From positions 1 to 13,900 of the forward strand of contig JAOZKO010000042.1 in assembly GCA_029935325.1 (NCBI GenBank): 13,900 nt of DNA. The letters run 5' to 3'. The notes under the pieces were generated by a model. The model searched no databases and was not told the DNA's origin. It was given only the letters and a program-made list of their open reading frames with translations. Shown in pieces: positions 6,471 through 13,851 of this stretch; within the stretch, counting starts at the first letter, position 1, and each line of letters opens with the position of its first letter. The DNA is from Bacteroidales bacterium (GTDB lineage: Bacteria; Bacteroidota; Bacteroidia; Bacteroidales; UBA1556). The position numbers were made by a program, and so were the translations under genes.

Positions 6471-7409
6471 ATGAAGAAAGTAACCGTTGTTGGAGCAGGA
6501 AATGTAGGAGCCACATGTGCTGATGTTTTAGCTCAAAAAAACTTCTTAGATGAGGTTGTATTAATTGATATTAAAGAAGGTTTTGCCGAAGGTAAAGCTT
6601 TAGATATATGGGAAGCTGCTGCTATTAACCATTTTGATACCCGTGTAAATGGATATACTAATGATTATTCAAAGACCGCTGGTTCTGAAGTTGTTGTAAT
6701 TACATCTGGAATTCCTCGTAAGCCAGGAATGTCTCGTGATGACCTTATTACTACTAACGCCAAAATTATGATGGACGTAGTTGGAAATATTGCTAAGTAT
6801 TCTCCTGATGCAATTATTATTGTAGTTGCAAACCCATTGGATGTAATGACTTATGCTGCACACAAAGCTTCTGGTAAGCCTGCAAACAAAGTATTTGGAA
6901 TGGCTGGTATCCTTGATACTTCTCGCTATAAGTCTTTTTTAGCTACTGAATTAAATGTAGCTCCAAATGATATTCAAGCATTATTGATGGGCGGACATGG
7001 TGATACTATGGTGCCACTACCACGCTATACTACTGTTTCTGGTATTCCTGTAACTTCACTTATTGCAAAAGACAAATTAGATGCAATTATTGACCGCACC
7101 AAAAAAGGTGGTGGTGAGATAGTGAAATTATTAGGTACTTCTGCTTGGTATGCTCCTGGTGCTGCTGCTGCTCAAATGGTTGAGTCTATTGTAAATAACC
7201 AAAAGCATATATTCCCAGTTTGTGTTCAGTTGAACGGTGAGTGGGGACAAAAAGATGTTTATCTTGGATCACCAGTACGTTTAGGACGTGAAGGTATCGA
7301 AGAAATTATAGAAGTTGACTTAAACGAAGAAGAAATGAAAGATATGGAAACTTCTTCAGCAGCTGTTAAATCTGTAATGGATGTATTTGATAGTTTGAAT
7401 TTGATGTAA
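6471..7409 (+). CDS. mdh: NAD-dependent malate dehydrogenase (LDH-like type)
   Basis: Interconverts malate and oxaloacetate with NAD(H). The 312-residue chain has the N-terminal Rossmann motif GAGNVG (8-13), with Asp33 at the end of the second strand as expected for NAD rather than NADP. The substrate loop IPRKPGMSRDDL (81-92) contributes Arg83 and Arg89. Asn121 (ANPLDV), Asp149 and Arg152 (DTSRY) and the proton-relay His176 in GGHGD complete the site. Arg83 in the loop marks malate rather than lactate specificity. Length and motifs match the tetrameric LDH-like MDH group. It sits behind citrate synthase, whose substrate oxaloacetate it makes, and may be transcribed partly by read-through of the short-tailed terminator between them. 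The A-rich stretch before the ATG has no Shine-Dalgarno site. Confidence 0.96.
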   Translation: MKKVTVVGAGNVGATCADVLAQKNFLDEVVLIDIKEGFAEGKALDIWEAAAINHFDTRVNGYTNDYSKTAGSEVVVITSGIPRKPGMSRDDLITTNAKIMMDVVGNIAKYSPDAIIIVVANPLDVMTYAAHKASGKPANKVFGMAGILDTSRYKSFLATELNVAPNDIQALLMGGHGDTMVPLPRYTTVSGIPVTSLIAKDKLDAIIDRTKKGGGEIVKLLGTSAWYAPGAAAAQMVESIVNNQKHIFPVCVQLNGEWGQKDVYLGSPVRLGREGIEEIIEVDLNEEEMKDMETSSAAVKSVMDVFDSLNLM

Positions 7410-7429
7410 AAATCAATTAATAATATTTT

Positions 7430-7466
7430 AAGCCCTATTGATTTTTAATCGATAGGGCTTTTTTTT
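7430..7466 (+). terminator. intrinsic terminator of malate dehydrogenase
   Basis: AAGCCCTAT (7430-7438) pairs with ATAGGGCTT (7452-7460); the stem continues inward through one T-G pair to 14 bp around a TTT loop. Eight T follow (7459-7466). Confidence 0.93.
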
Positions 7467-7495
7467 GTACTCTGTTTTTTACCTGATTGGTATTC

Positions 7496-7532
7496 AAAAA
7501 AAAAAGGCTAGAATCACTTCTAGCCTTTTTTT
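7496..7532. terminator. bidirectional terminator, mainly for the carboxylase operon
   Basis: GGCTAGAA (7506-7513) and TTCTAGCC (7518-7525) form an 8-bp core with a TCAC loop, flanked by ten A (7496-7505) and seven T (7526-7532). It can act on both strands. It lies 20 bases past the last gene of the minus-strand operon and also backs up the malate dehydrogenase terminator. Confidence 0.92.
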
Positions 7533-7552
7533 AGTTTTTATAGAATTACTAT

Positions 7553-9088
7553 TTACAATGGAATATTTCCATGCTTTTTTGCAGGGCTTTGTTCGCTTTT
7601 GTTCTTAGTCATATCCAATGCTTGAATCAACTTTTTACGAGTATCGCGAGGCATTATTATCTCATCAATATACCCCATTTCAGCAGCCTTATACGGATTT
7701 GCAAATGCATCAGTATATTCAGTAACAGTTTTATTTAGCTCTTCGCCTTCCAAACCTCGATATAAAATATTTACTGCACCGGCAGCTCCCATAACAGCAA
7801 TTTCGGCTGAAGGATAAGCAAAGTTTACATCAGCACCAATATGTTTAGAGTTCATAACATCATATGCGCCACCATAGGCTTTACGTGTAATTAATGTAAT
7901 CTTAGGTACTGTTGCTTCTGAAAATGCGTAAAGTAATTTAGCACCATGTTTTATTATTCCACCATACTCCTGAACAGTACCAGGTAAGAATCCGGGTACA
8001 TCAACTAAAGTAATTAATGGGATATTAAAAGCATCACAGAAGCGAACAAACCTTGCTGCTTTAACACTTGAATTAATATCCAATACACCTGCATAATGTG
8101 CTGGTTGATTAGCTACAAAACCTACGGTCTTTCCATCCATACGCCCATATCCTATTACGATATTCTGAGCATAATGCTCTTGTACTTCGTAGAAATAACC
8201 ATTATCAACAATAGAATTAATCAATTCCTTAATATCATATGGTTTATTAGGATCTGCAGGAACCAAGTCATCTAACTTTTTGTCAATTCTATCAATTGGG
8301 TCGTTATTAGTTACTACTGGAGCTCCATCCATATTATTTGATGGAAGGAATGATAACAACTCTCGCACTGACATTATACTAGCAGAATCGTCTTCTGACA
8401 TAAAATGAGCAACACCACTTTTTGTATTATGAGTAATGGCACCACCTAATTCTTTTTTAGTAACATCCTCATTTGTTACAGATTTTACTACATCAGGTCC
8501 TGTTACAAACATATAGCTTGTCTCTTTTACCATAAAGATAAAATCTGTTAAAGCAGGAGAATAAACTGCGCCACCAGCACATGGGCCTAAGATTGCAGAA
8601 ATTTGAGGCACTACACCTGAGGCCTTAGTATTTAACCAGAATATGTCAGCATAACCAGCTAAGCTTTGAACCCCTTCCTGAATACGTGCTCCTCCAGAAT
8701 CATTAAGTCCAACGATTGGAGCGCCATTCTTCATGGCAAGTTTTGTTACTTTTATAATTTTATCGGCGTTAGTACGGCTAAGTGAGCCACCAAAAACAGT
8801 AAAGTCTTGAGCGTATAAATAAATTAATCTGCCATCAACTTTTCCATATCCAGAAACAACACCATCACCCATAAATTTGTTCTTATCCATACCAAATTCC
8901 TTGGTACGATGAATTACAAATTTATCAAATTCAACAAATGTATTTGGATCCAATAAAAGATCAATTCTTTCGCGAGCAGTTAAGCGACCCGCAGCATGTT
9001 GTTTTTCAATACGAGCAGCTCCGCCACCCATCTCTGCTTGTTTACTTCTTTCTTCAAACAGTCTATATTTTTCTTCGTTTGTGTTCAT
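7553..9088 (-). CDS. pccB: propionyl-CoA/acyl-CoA carboxylase, carboxyltransferase (beta) subunit
   Basis: Transfers the carboxyl group from carboxybiotin to an acyl-CoA, most likely propionyl-CoA to give (S)-methylmalonyl-CoA. The 511 residues form the usual tandem crotonase-fold halves. The N half has GLNDSGGARIQEGV (127-140) and GPCAGGAVYSP (168-178); the C half has VDVPGFLPG (362-370), EYGGIIKHGAKLLYA (374-388), RKAYGGAYD (402-410) and the closing KHGNIPL tail typical of PccB. Asp410 appears to be the aspartate that distinguishes propionyl-type from acetyl-type enzymes, but this alignment is from memory. It is the last gene of a three-gene operon, 24 bases after the carrier protein. The separate biotin carboxylase and the absence of a membrane decarboxylase subunit argue for a carboxylase rather than a Na+-pumping decarboxylase. 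Confidence 0.92.
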   Translation of the reverse strand: MNTNEEKYRLFEERSKQAEMGGGAARIEKQHAAGRLTARERIDLLLDPNTFVEFDKFVIHRTKEFGMDKNKFMGDGVVSGYGKVDGRLIYLYAQDFTVFGGSLSRTNADKIIKVTKLAMKNGAPIVGLNDSGGARIQEGVQSLAGYADIFWLNTKASGVVPQISAILGPCAGGAVYSPALTDFIFMVKETSYMFVTGPDVVKSVTNEDVTKKELGGAITHNTKSGVAHFMSEDDSASIMSVRELLSFLPSNNMDGAPVVTNNDPIDRIDKKLDDLVPADPNKPYDIKELINSIVDNGYFYEVQEHYAQNIVIGYGRMDGKTVGFVANQPAHYAGVLDINSSVKAARFVRFCDAFNIPLITLVDVPGFLPGTVQEYGGIIKHGAKLLYAFSEATVPKITLITRKAYGGAYDVMNSKHIGADVNFAYPSAEIAVMGAAGAVNILYRGLEGEELNKTVTEYTDAFANPYKAAEMGYIDEIIMPRDTRKKLIQALDMTKNKSEQSPAKKHGNIPL

Positions 9089-9112
9089 TTCAATAGTCTT
9101 TAATAAAAATAT

Positions 9113-9622
9113 TTATTCTACAATTACAAGAGGTTGATGCGAATCTATATTATCACCTTCGCTAACGCATACTTCAATAATTACACGATCTTGCTTAACC
9201 TTATATTCACTTTCCATTTTCATGGCCGACACAATCACAACCGTATCACCAGCTTTCACCTTATCGCCTTCTTTTACAAGAACTTTCACTATTTTACCTG
9301 GCATTGGTGATGAAATAGCATTCTCATCATCTCCTCCAGTGCCTTTTCCTCTTGCCATTTGGTATTTCGATTCAGCATCAATAACTGTAGTCTCAAATAC
9401 CTCCATCATAGTATTAACAATATAATCCTTATTGTTATGGCCGTCTTGCACCTCCACATCTATGGAGTTGTTTTTGTATAAAAAAGAATAAATATTTGGA
9501 GTAATATTCTGAATATCAGCCTCAAACTCCTCTCCATCTATTTTTAGTTTAATTAAATTCTCATTACGATCGATAAGTTCAACTTCTACCGTTTCCTCAC
9601 CGATTTTTATATCTACTTTCAT
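9113..9622 (-). CDS. biotin carboxyl carrier protein of the acyl-CoA carboxylase
   Basis: Carries biotin between the biotin carboxylase and the carboxyltransferase. The C-terminal biotinyl/lipoyl domain (about 101-169) begins with SSPMPGKIVKVLV (104-116) and bears the biotinylation motif AMKM at 133-136, with Lys135 as the acceptor. The preceding residue is Ser where Glu is commonest (SAMKM rather than EAMKM). The N-terminal 90 residues are beta-rich and resemble the region that in fused alpha subunits joins carrier and carboxylase, so they probably dock the carrier onto the biotin carboxylase. A flexible GKGTGGDDEN linker (92-101) separates the two parts. It is the middle gene of the operon: 33 bases after the carboxylase and 24 before the carboxyltransferase, which points to one transcript and a joint complex. 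Confidence 0.9.
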   Translation of the reverse strand: MKVDIKIGEETVEVELIDRNENLIKLKIDGEEFEADIQNITPNIYSFLYKNNSIDVEVQDGHNNKDYIVNTMMEVFETTVIDAESKYQMARGKGTGGDDENAISSPMPGKIVKVLVKEGDKVKAGDTVVIVSAMKMESEYKVKQDRVIIEVCVSEGDNIDSHQPLVIVE

Positions 9623-9655
9623 AATCTTAGTTTTAAATAAAATTGATAAGGAATA

Positions 9656-11185
9656 TTAAAAGCGCATTACACCTTTGCGTTTTCCAAATGACTTCCACTC
9701 ACTAGTTTCACAATCACTAGTATTATTCCCATTTTCAGGTTTGCCATTTCCATTCCCATTTCCTACTTTGTTCAAATGATGAATAAAAGTAGCAGCAATA
9801 GCAAGCTTATCATGCTCTAAGGAATGAGTTTCCTTTTGAATTAAGAAATCAATATTGTTCTCAATAAACTGAGTATTGTAATTTCCAGAAGCAAAATCTT
9901 TAGATTCTAAAATGCGATTCAAGAACCTAATATTAGTCCTTACACCACTTATTTTATAGCTATACAATGCTCTTTTCATTCTTTCGATAGCTTGATTACG
10001 ATTTTTACCTGTAACAATAAGCTTCGAAATCATTGGATCGTAATGAATAGGAATTTCATATCCAGAATAAACATAACCATCAATTCTAATTCCAGGACCT
10101 TGAGGTGCCAAATGATTTTTCACCAAACCAGGACTAGGCATAAAATTAGCACAAGGATCCTCAGCATAAATACGTGCTTCAATAGAGTGACCTTGTTGAA
10201 AAAGATCTTCTTGTTTATATTCTAGCTCCATTCCTGCGGCAACCTGAATTTGTTGTCTTACAAGATCTACACGGGTGGTTTGCTCAGTAATTGGGTGTTC
10301 TACTTGTAGGCGAGTGTTCATTTCTAGGAAATAATAATTCAAATCATCATCTACTAAAAACTCAATAGTTCCTGCACCAACATAATTTACTGCTTTTGCA
10401 GCCATTACCGCTTGCTCGCCCATTTTGGATTGTAGTTCAGGAGTCATTAGTGGTGATGGAGTTTCCTCTATTACCTTTTGATGACGACGTTGAACAGAGC
10501 ACTCTCTTTCAAACAAATGTATTACATTGCCATGGGAATCTCCAAGAACTTGAAATTCTATATGATGTGGATTTTCAACGTATTTCTCCACATATACCGT
10601 ATCATCTCCAAAACCTGCAAGAGCTTCGCTTTTAGCTCCCCTCACACCAGAAATAATATCTTCTTCATTACGAACCAATCGCATGCCTTTTCCACCACCA
10701 CCAGCTGATGCTTTAATCATTACAGGAAGTCCTACTTCCTTAACAACTCTTAGAGCATCCTCATCTGATTCTAGATTTTCCTTTGTTCCAGGTACTACCT
10801 GAACACCAGCTGCAATCATTTTTTTTCTAGCAGATATCTTATCACCCATCACAGAAATAACCTCTGATGTAGGTCCAATAAAAATTATTCCTTCGGATTT
10901 ACAGCGATCTGAAAATTCAGCATTCTCACTTAAGAAACCATAACCTGGATGTATGGCATCTGCTCCTGATTTCTTGGCAGTATCAATAATAGTATCAATT
11001 ACTAGATAACTTTCTGCTGATGCTGCTGGGCCAATATAGTAAGCTTCATCAGCCAATCGAACATGTTGCGCATTTCTATCCGGCTCGGAATATACTGCAA
11101 CACTCTTAATTCCCATTTCGCGACAAGTATGTATCACTCGGATAGCAATTTCACCACGATTTGCAATTAGAATCTTTTTAATCAT
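9656..11185 (-). CDS. biotin carboxylase subunit of the acyl-CoA carboxylase
   Basis: Uses ATP and bicarbonate to carboxylate biotin on the neighbouring carrier protein. The protein has 509 residues. The N-terminal domain starts ILIANRGEIAIR (5-16). The ATP-grasp core shows the glycine loop KASAGGGGKGMRLV (158-171), FERECSVQRRHQKVIEE (225-241, Lys238), Glu276 and FLEMNTRLQVEHPITE (286-301), which includes the metal ligand Glu288 and catalytic Arg292. The C domain follows to about 460. Beyond that is a low-complexity tail rich in Asn and Gly (474-489) ending in basic residues, which is not part of the catalytic fold. It is the first gene of the operon, with the ATG at 11185 beginning the conserved domain directly. 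A promoter candidate and a large dyad lie upstream. The substrate of the whole complex is set by the beta subunit. Confidence 0.93.
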   Translation of the reverse strand: MIKKILIANRGEIAIRVIHTCREMGIKSVAVYSEPDRNAQHVRLADEAYYIGPAASAESYLVIDTIIDTAKKSGADAIHPGYGFLSENAEFSDRCKSEGIIFIGPTSEVISVMGDKISARKKMIAAGVQVVPGTKENLESDEDALRVVKEVGLPVMIKASAGGGGKGMRLVRNEEDIISGVRGAKSEALAGFGDDTVYVEKYVENPHHIEFQVLGDSHGNVIHLFERECSVQRRHQKVIEETPSPLMTPELQSKMGEQAVMAAKAVNYVGAGTIEFLVDDDLNYYFLEMNTRLQVEHPITEQTTRVDLVRQQIQVAAGMELEYKQEDLFQQGHSIEARIYAEDPCANFMPSPGLVKNHLAPQGPGIRIDGYVYSGYEIPIHYDPMISKLIVTGKNRNQAIERMKRALYSYKISGVRTNIRFLNRILESKDFASGNYNTQFIENNIDFLIQKETHSLEHDKLAIAATFIHHLNKVGNGNGNGKPENGNNTSDCETSEWKSFGKRKGVMRF

Positions 11186-11244
11186 AAAATGATAATTTGA
11201 TTTATATAAAGGTCTGTTTGTGTTTTAATAATTAATGTTCCCAA

Positions 11245-11276
11245 TTTGGTAATATGAAATTTTCAGAATTACCAAA
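11245..11276. promoter_or_regulatory. 32-base dyad between the carboxylase operon and its promoter
   Basis: TTTGGTAAT (11245-11253) and ATTACCAAA (11268-11276) are perfect reverse complements. Between them TGAA and TTCA (11255-11258, 11262-11265) pair again, giving a nearly continuous hairpin or palindrome. It lies about 20 bases downstream of the predicted promoter and 60 bases before the biotin carboxylase ATG, in position for a repressor site or a leader stem. Confidence 0.5.
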
Positions 11277-11296
11277 GTTCCCCCTAGATTAATCGG

Positions 11297-11327
11297 TAAA
11301 AGTAATAAGAATTCTATACAATGCAAA
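11297..11327 (-). promoter_or_regulatory. candidate promoter of the carboxylase operon
   Basis: On the minus strand TTTG (11327-11324) is followed after 19 bases by TACTTTTA (11304-11297), one base off the Bacteroidetes -7 consensus TAnnTTTG. Transcription would start near 11290 and give a leader of about 105 bases. Confidence 0.5.
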
Positions 11328-11373
11328 ATCCACTATTTTGGGCAAAAAATACAGTAAATCAAAAGGATAGAAT

Positions 11374-11397
11374 GTTATTATTATAACAGTTATAAAG
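11374..11397. promoter_or_regulatory. alternating GTTAT/ATAAC half-sites
   Basis: GTTAT (11374-11378), ATAAC (11383-11387) and GTTATAAAG (11389-11397) alternate in orientation. TTATAAC (11381-11387) and GTTATAA (11389-11395) are perfect 7-bp complements around one base. The GTTATAAAG half-site is also present in the dyad upstream of the GIN-domain gene (1022-1030). The site lies in the divergent region between the carboxylase operon and the ammonia-lyase gene. Confidence 0.35.
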
Positions 11398-11468
11398 GTT
11401 TTCTGCTAAAAACTTTAAAATTTTCACTATTCCAAGGTTATTATTATTTGTTTGGACATAAGTTTTAG

Positions 11469-11506
11469 CTTCACCAAATAATTGCTTAGAGTGCAATTTT
11501 GTGAAG
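11469..11506 (+). promoter_or_regulatory. two-part hairpin upstream of histidine ammonia-lyase
   Basis: CTTCAC (11469-11474) pairs with GTGAAG (11501-11506) and AATTGC (11480-11485) pairs with GCAATT (11493-11498), around a 7-base loop with a 5/2 internal loop. It lies 70 bases before the hutH ATG. It could be a leader structure or operator; no T tract follows, so a terminator is unlikely. Confidence 0.4.
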
Positions 11507-11575
11507 TAAAAGATTAATGAATGTCTAATTATTTTTCCTAACTTGCAGCGCTAAATATATAAACAATATTATATC

Positions 11576-13099
11576 ATGACATATATAGTAACAGGATCAG
11601 GATTGAGCGTTAAAGACGTAGTAGATGTAGCTCGAAACAATAAGAAAGTAGAATTAGCTGATGATGCTTTGGAGAGAATAAAGGTTTGTAGAGCAATGAT
11701 TGAGCGAAAAATTGAAGCTCATGAAATTATGTATGGTGTGAATACTGGTATCGGAGAATTTTCAGAGGTTGTATTAAATGATGACCAAGTTAAGGAATTT
11801 CAAAAATATTTGATTTATAATCATGCTGCAGGAATTGGTGACCCAATGCCATTAGAGTATGTGCGTGGTGCAATGCTAGGTAGAATAAATGTTCATGCAC
11901 ATGGTAATTCTGCTATTCGTCCCGAAATAACACTCACTTTGGTTGAGATGTTAAACAAAGGTGTTACGCCTTTTGTATGTCAAAAAGGAAGTGTAGGCGC
12001 ATCTGGAGATTTAGCTCCAATGTCACAAATTGCACTTTTACTAATGGGGGAGGGGCAAGCATATTATAAAGGTGAGCTTTTGGAAGGTAAAGATGCTATG
12101 AGTAAAGCAGGGATTACAACTCCTGGTTTAATGGCTCGTGATGGATTAGGAACAATTAATGGTTCAAATGTATTAACAGCTATGAGTGCAATTTGGCTTT
12201 TTGATGCTAATAATTTTTTGAAGCAAGCAGAAATTGCAGCAGCAATGAGTTTGGAAGCATTAAAAGCAAATATGAAACCATATACAGCAAAATTGCATGA
12301 GGCACGAGGTTTTAAAGGAGCAATCAGATCAGCATTAGCTATCAATAAATGTGTTAGTGGAGGTGATTTAAAGGAGGAGAGAGTTGAACATAAGGTACAG
12401 GATGCATATTCAATGCGTTCTACTCCGCAGGTTGTTGGAGCGGCACATGATGCACTTGACTATGCTCGTTCTCAGGTAGAGATTGAGCTTAATGGTGTTG
12501 GCGATAATCCAATTTTTTTCCCGGAAGAGGATTTGGCACTTTCTGGTGCTAATTTTCAAGGTACTCCGGTTGCTGTTCCAATGGAAATGGCAGGAACAGC
12601 TATTACTATGATTTGCGTAATGAGCGAAAGACGCTTAAACCGATTAAATAATCCAGCACTGAGTGTTGGCTTGCCACCATTTTTAACAAAAGGAGCAGGA
12701 ATGTTTTCAGGCCTAATGTTAAGTCAATATACTGCTGATATGCAAATTGTAGAACAAAAGATATTATCAGCACCAGCTACAATCCAATCCATACCTGCAG
12801 CAGCAGATCAAGAAGATTTTGTTTCCATGGGAATGAATACAGCCATTAAGAACTTCCAGATAATGGATAATGCTTATGGGATTCTTGGAATTGAATTTAT
12901 GGCAGCAGCACAAGCATTGGATTTTCGTGAGTATAAATTTGGTAAAGGAGTGACAAAAGCCAAGGAAATAGTTCGTAAGTATGTGGACTTTTTGGATATT
13001 GATCGCCCCCTTTATAAAGACCATACAAATATGAAAGCACTAGTAAAGTCTTGCGAAATATTAACAGAAGTGGAGGAAAGTGTTGGTTTTTTAGGGTAA
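11576..13099 (+). CDS. hutH: histidine ammonia-lyase (MIO-dependent aromatic amino acid lyase)
   Basis: Eliminates ammonia from L-histidine to give urocanate, using the self-formed MIO cofactor. The 507-residue chain contains the MIO triad Ala142-Ser143-Gly144 in GSVGASGDLAP. The other site residues line up closely with the numbering I recall for Pseudomonas HutH: Tyr53 (YGVNTGIG), His83 (NHAAG), Asn196 (NGSN), Gln275, Tyr278 and Arg281 (QDAYSMR), Phe327 (NFQG) and Glu413 (DQEDFVSM). His83 and Glu413 correspond to residues tied to histidine rather than Phe/Tyr binding, which is why I prefer HutH over PAL or TAL. Differences from classical HutH are NHA for SHA, NGSN for NGTQ and SMRS for SLRC. 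No hutU, hutI or formimidoyl-transfer gene is adjacent. The gene is monocistronic and divergent from the carboxylase operon. Confidence 0.82.
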   Translation: MTYIVTGSGLSVKDVVDVARNNKKVELADDALERIKVCRAMIERKIEAHEIMYGVNTGIGEFSEVVLNDDQVKEFQKYLIYNHAAGIGDPMPLEYVRGAMLGRINVHAHGNSAIRPEITLTLVEMLNKGVTPFVCQKGSVGASGDLAPMSQIALLLMGEGQAYYKGELLEGKDAMSKAGITTPGLMARDGLGTINGSNVLTAMSAIWLFDANNFLKQAEIAAAMSLEALKANMKPYTAKLHEARGFKGAIRSALAINKCVSGGDLKEERVEHKVQDAYSMRSTPQVVGAAHDALDYARSQVEIELNGVGDNPIFFPEEDLALSGANFQGTPVAVPMEMAGTAITMICVMSERRLNRLNNPALSVGLPPFLTKGAGMFSGLMLSQYTADMQIVEQKILSAPATIQSIPAAADQEDFVSMGMNTAIKNFQIMDNAYGILGIEFMAAAQALDFREYKFGKGVTKAKEIVRKYVDFLDIDRPLYKDHTNMKALVKSCEILTEVEESVGFLG

Positions 13100-13201
13100 A
13101 ATTAAAATTATTTAGAATTATTCTTCTTAGAGCGAATTTCATAAAATGCAGAGTATAATGTTATTACAAAGCTAAAACTGATATGAATAAAGATATTATA
13201 A

Positions 13202-13222
13202 AAACAGGTAATTCTCCTGTTT
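13202..13222. promoter_or_regulatory. 7-bp dyad overlapping the -33 element of the HEAT gene
   Basis: AAACAGG (13202-13208) and CCTGTTT (13216-13222) are perfect complements around 7 bases. The right arm supplies the TTT of the -33 TTTG. It could be an operator for the HEAT gene or a weak terminator for hutH, whose stop codon is about 100 bases upstream; the missing T tract makes the latter less likely. Confidence 0.4.
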
Positions 13223-13251
13223 GCATTATGAGGATAAAAATTGTATATTTG
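13220..13251 (+). promoter_or_regulatory. Bacteroidetes-type promoter of the HEAT-repeat gene
   Basis: TTTG (13220-13223), a 20-base spacer and an exact TATATTTG (13244-13251) fit the known TTTG/TAnnTTTG promoter form. This is the best promoter in the window. The start would be near 13257, about 38 bases before the ATG. Confidence 0.75.
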
Positions 13252-13294
13252 CACTCGGTTAATTTAATTTAGTGCTCACTTAAAATAATTAATT

Positions 13295-13597
13295 ATGCTA
13301 ATAACAATTTCACGCATTCAAAAGTGGGGAAAGGAGCGAAACTTGATAAAACTTATCGACGCCCTTAACACCCCCGATGCGGAATTACGAAAGGCAATTT
13401 GTCTCATCCTTGGCGAAACAAAATCAGCAGATGCTTTATTGGCATTGCGATATTTGCAAGAAAATGATGCCGATGTTTTTGTACAAATGACAGCTCGTAA
13501 ATCCATTGCATTCATGATTGACAACGTATCCGAAATTCCTCACATCCAATATGTTGGAAGCGAGTCGAGAACGGAACTCTCCTACATTCCTGCATAG
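13295..13597 (+). CDS. small HEAT-repeat-like protein
   Basis: A 100-residue protein without signal peptide or membrane segment. Residues 16-41 and 45-75 read as two helix-turn-helix units of the HEAT/PBS-lyase-like type: LIKLIDALNTPDAELRKAIC, then the GETKSADALLALRYL region and the VFVQMTARKSIAFM region. Such repeats usually form small solenoids that bind other proteins; no catalytic motif is visible. The last 25 residues are non-repetitive and polar. The ATG at 13295 is the first in frame after a strong promoter and lies in an A/T-rich leader. The gene is monocistronic with a strong terminator, so it is a deliberate, self-contained unit and not a fragment of a larger HEAT protein. Partner and role are unknown. 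A 7-bp inverted repeat (ATTCCTG/CAGGAAT, 13586-13606) spans its stop codon. Confidence 0.85.
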   Translation: MLITISRIQKWGKERNLIKLIDALNTPDAELRKAICLILGETKSADALLALRYLQENDADVFVQMTARKSIAFMIDNVSEIPHIQYVGSESRTELSYIPA

Positions 13598-13629
13598 AAC
13601 AGGAATTTTGAAACAAAAGAAATTTAATT

Positions 13630-13656
13630 GAGGTGCTATTTAGCACCTCTTTTTTT
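13630..13656 (+). terminator. intrinsic terminator of the HEAT-repeat gene
   Basis: GAGGTGCT (13630-13637) and AGCACCTC (13642-13649) form an 8-bp stem with the loop ATTT and are followed by seven T (13650-13656). Confidence 0.93.
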
Positions 13657-13851
13657 GTTTCTAGGGCTCTACAGGATTTAAAGTGGTGATTTTTCACTAA
13701 CCATATAAATATTTAAACTAAAATCTAATTAATCATTTAATGATAAGGACTAGGAATATTTTAAGATATTAGACATTATAACGTTTAAAATCCTGTCTAT
13801 ATATGACTTCAATCTTAATATAATCTATTGATTATTTTATGTTTATATAGA
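13657..13851. other. gene-free AT-rich stretch
   Basis: I see no open frame, RNA gene or clear promoter here. It is ordinary AT-rich intergenic DNA between the HEAT gene terminator and the two hairpins at the window edge. Confidence 0.5.

Noticed and set aside
9992..10708. plus-strand open frames opposite the biotin carboxylase gene
   Set aside because: They are antisense shadows of a well-conserved enzyme and show no family features.
7553..11185. Na+-translocating methylmalonyl-CoA decarboxylase
   Set aside because: The operon has a biotin carboxylase subunit and lacks the membrane decarboxylase subunit, so a carboxylase is the better reading.
11576..13099. phenylalanine or tyrosine ammonia-lyase
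   Set aside because: The positions equivalent to histidine-lyase His83 and Glu414 are kept (His83, Glu413), which favours histidine; not fully excluded.
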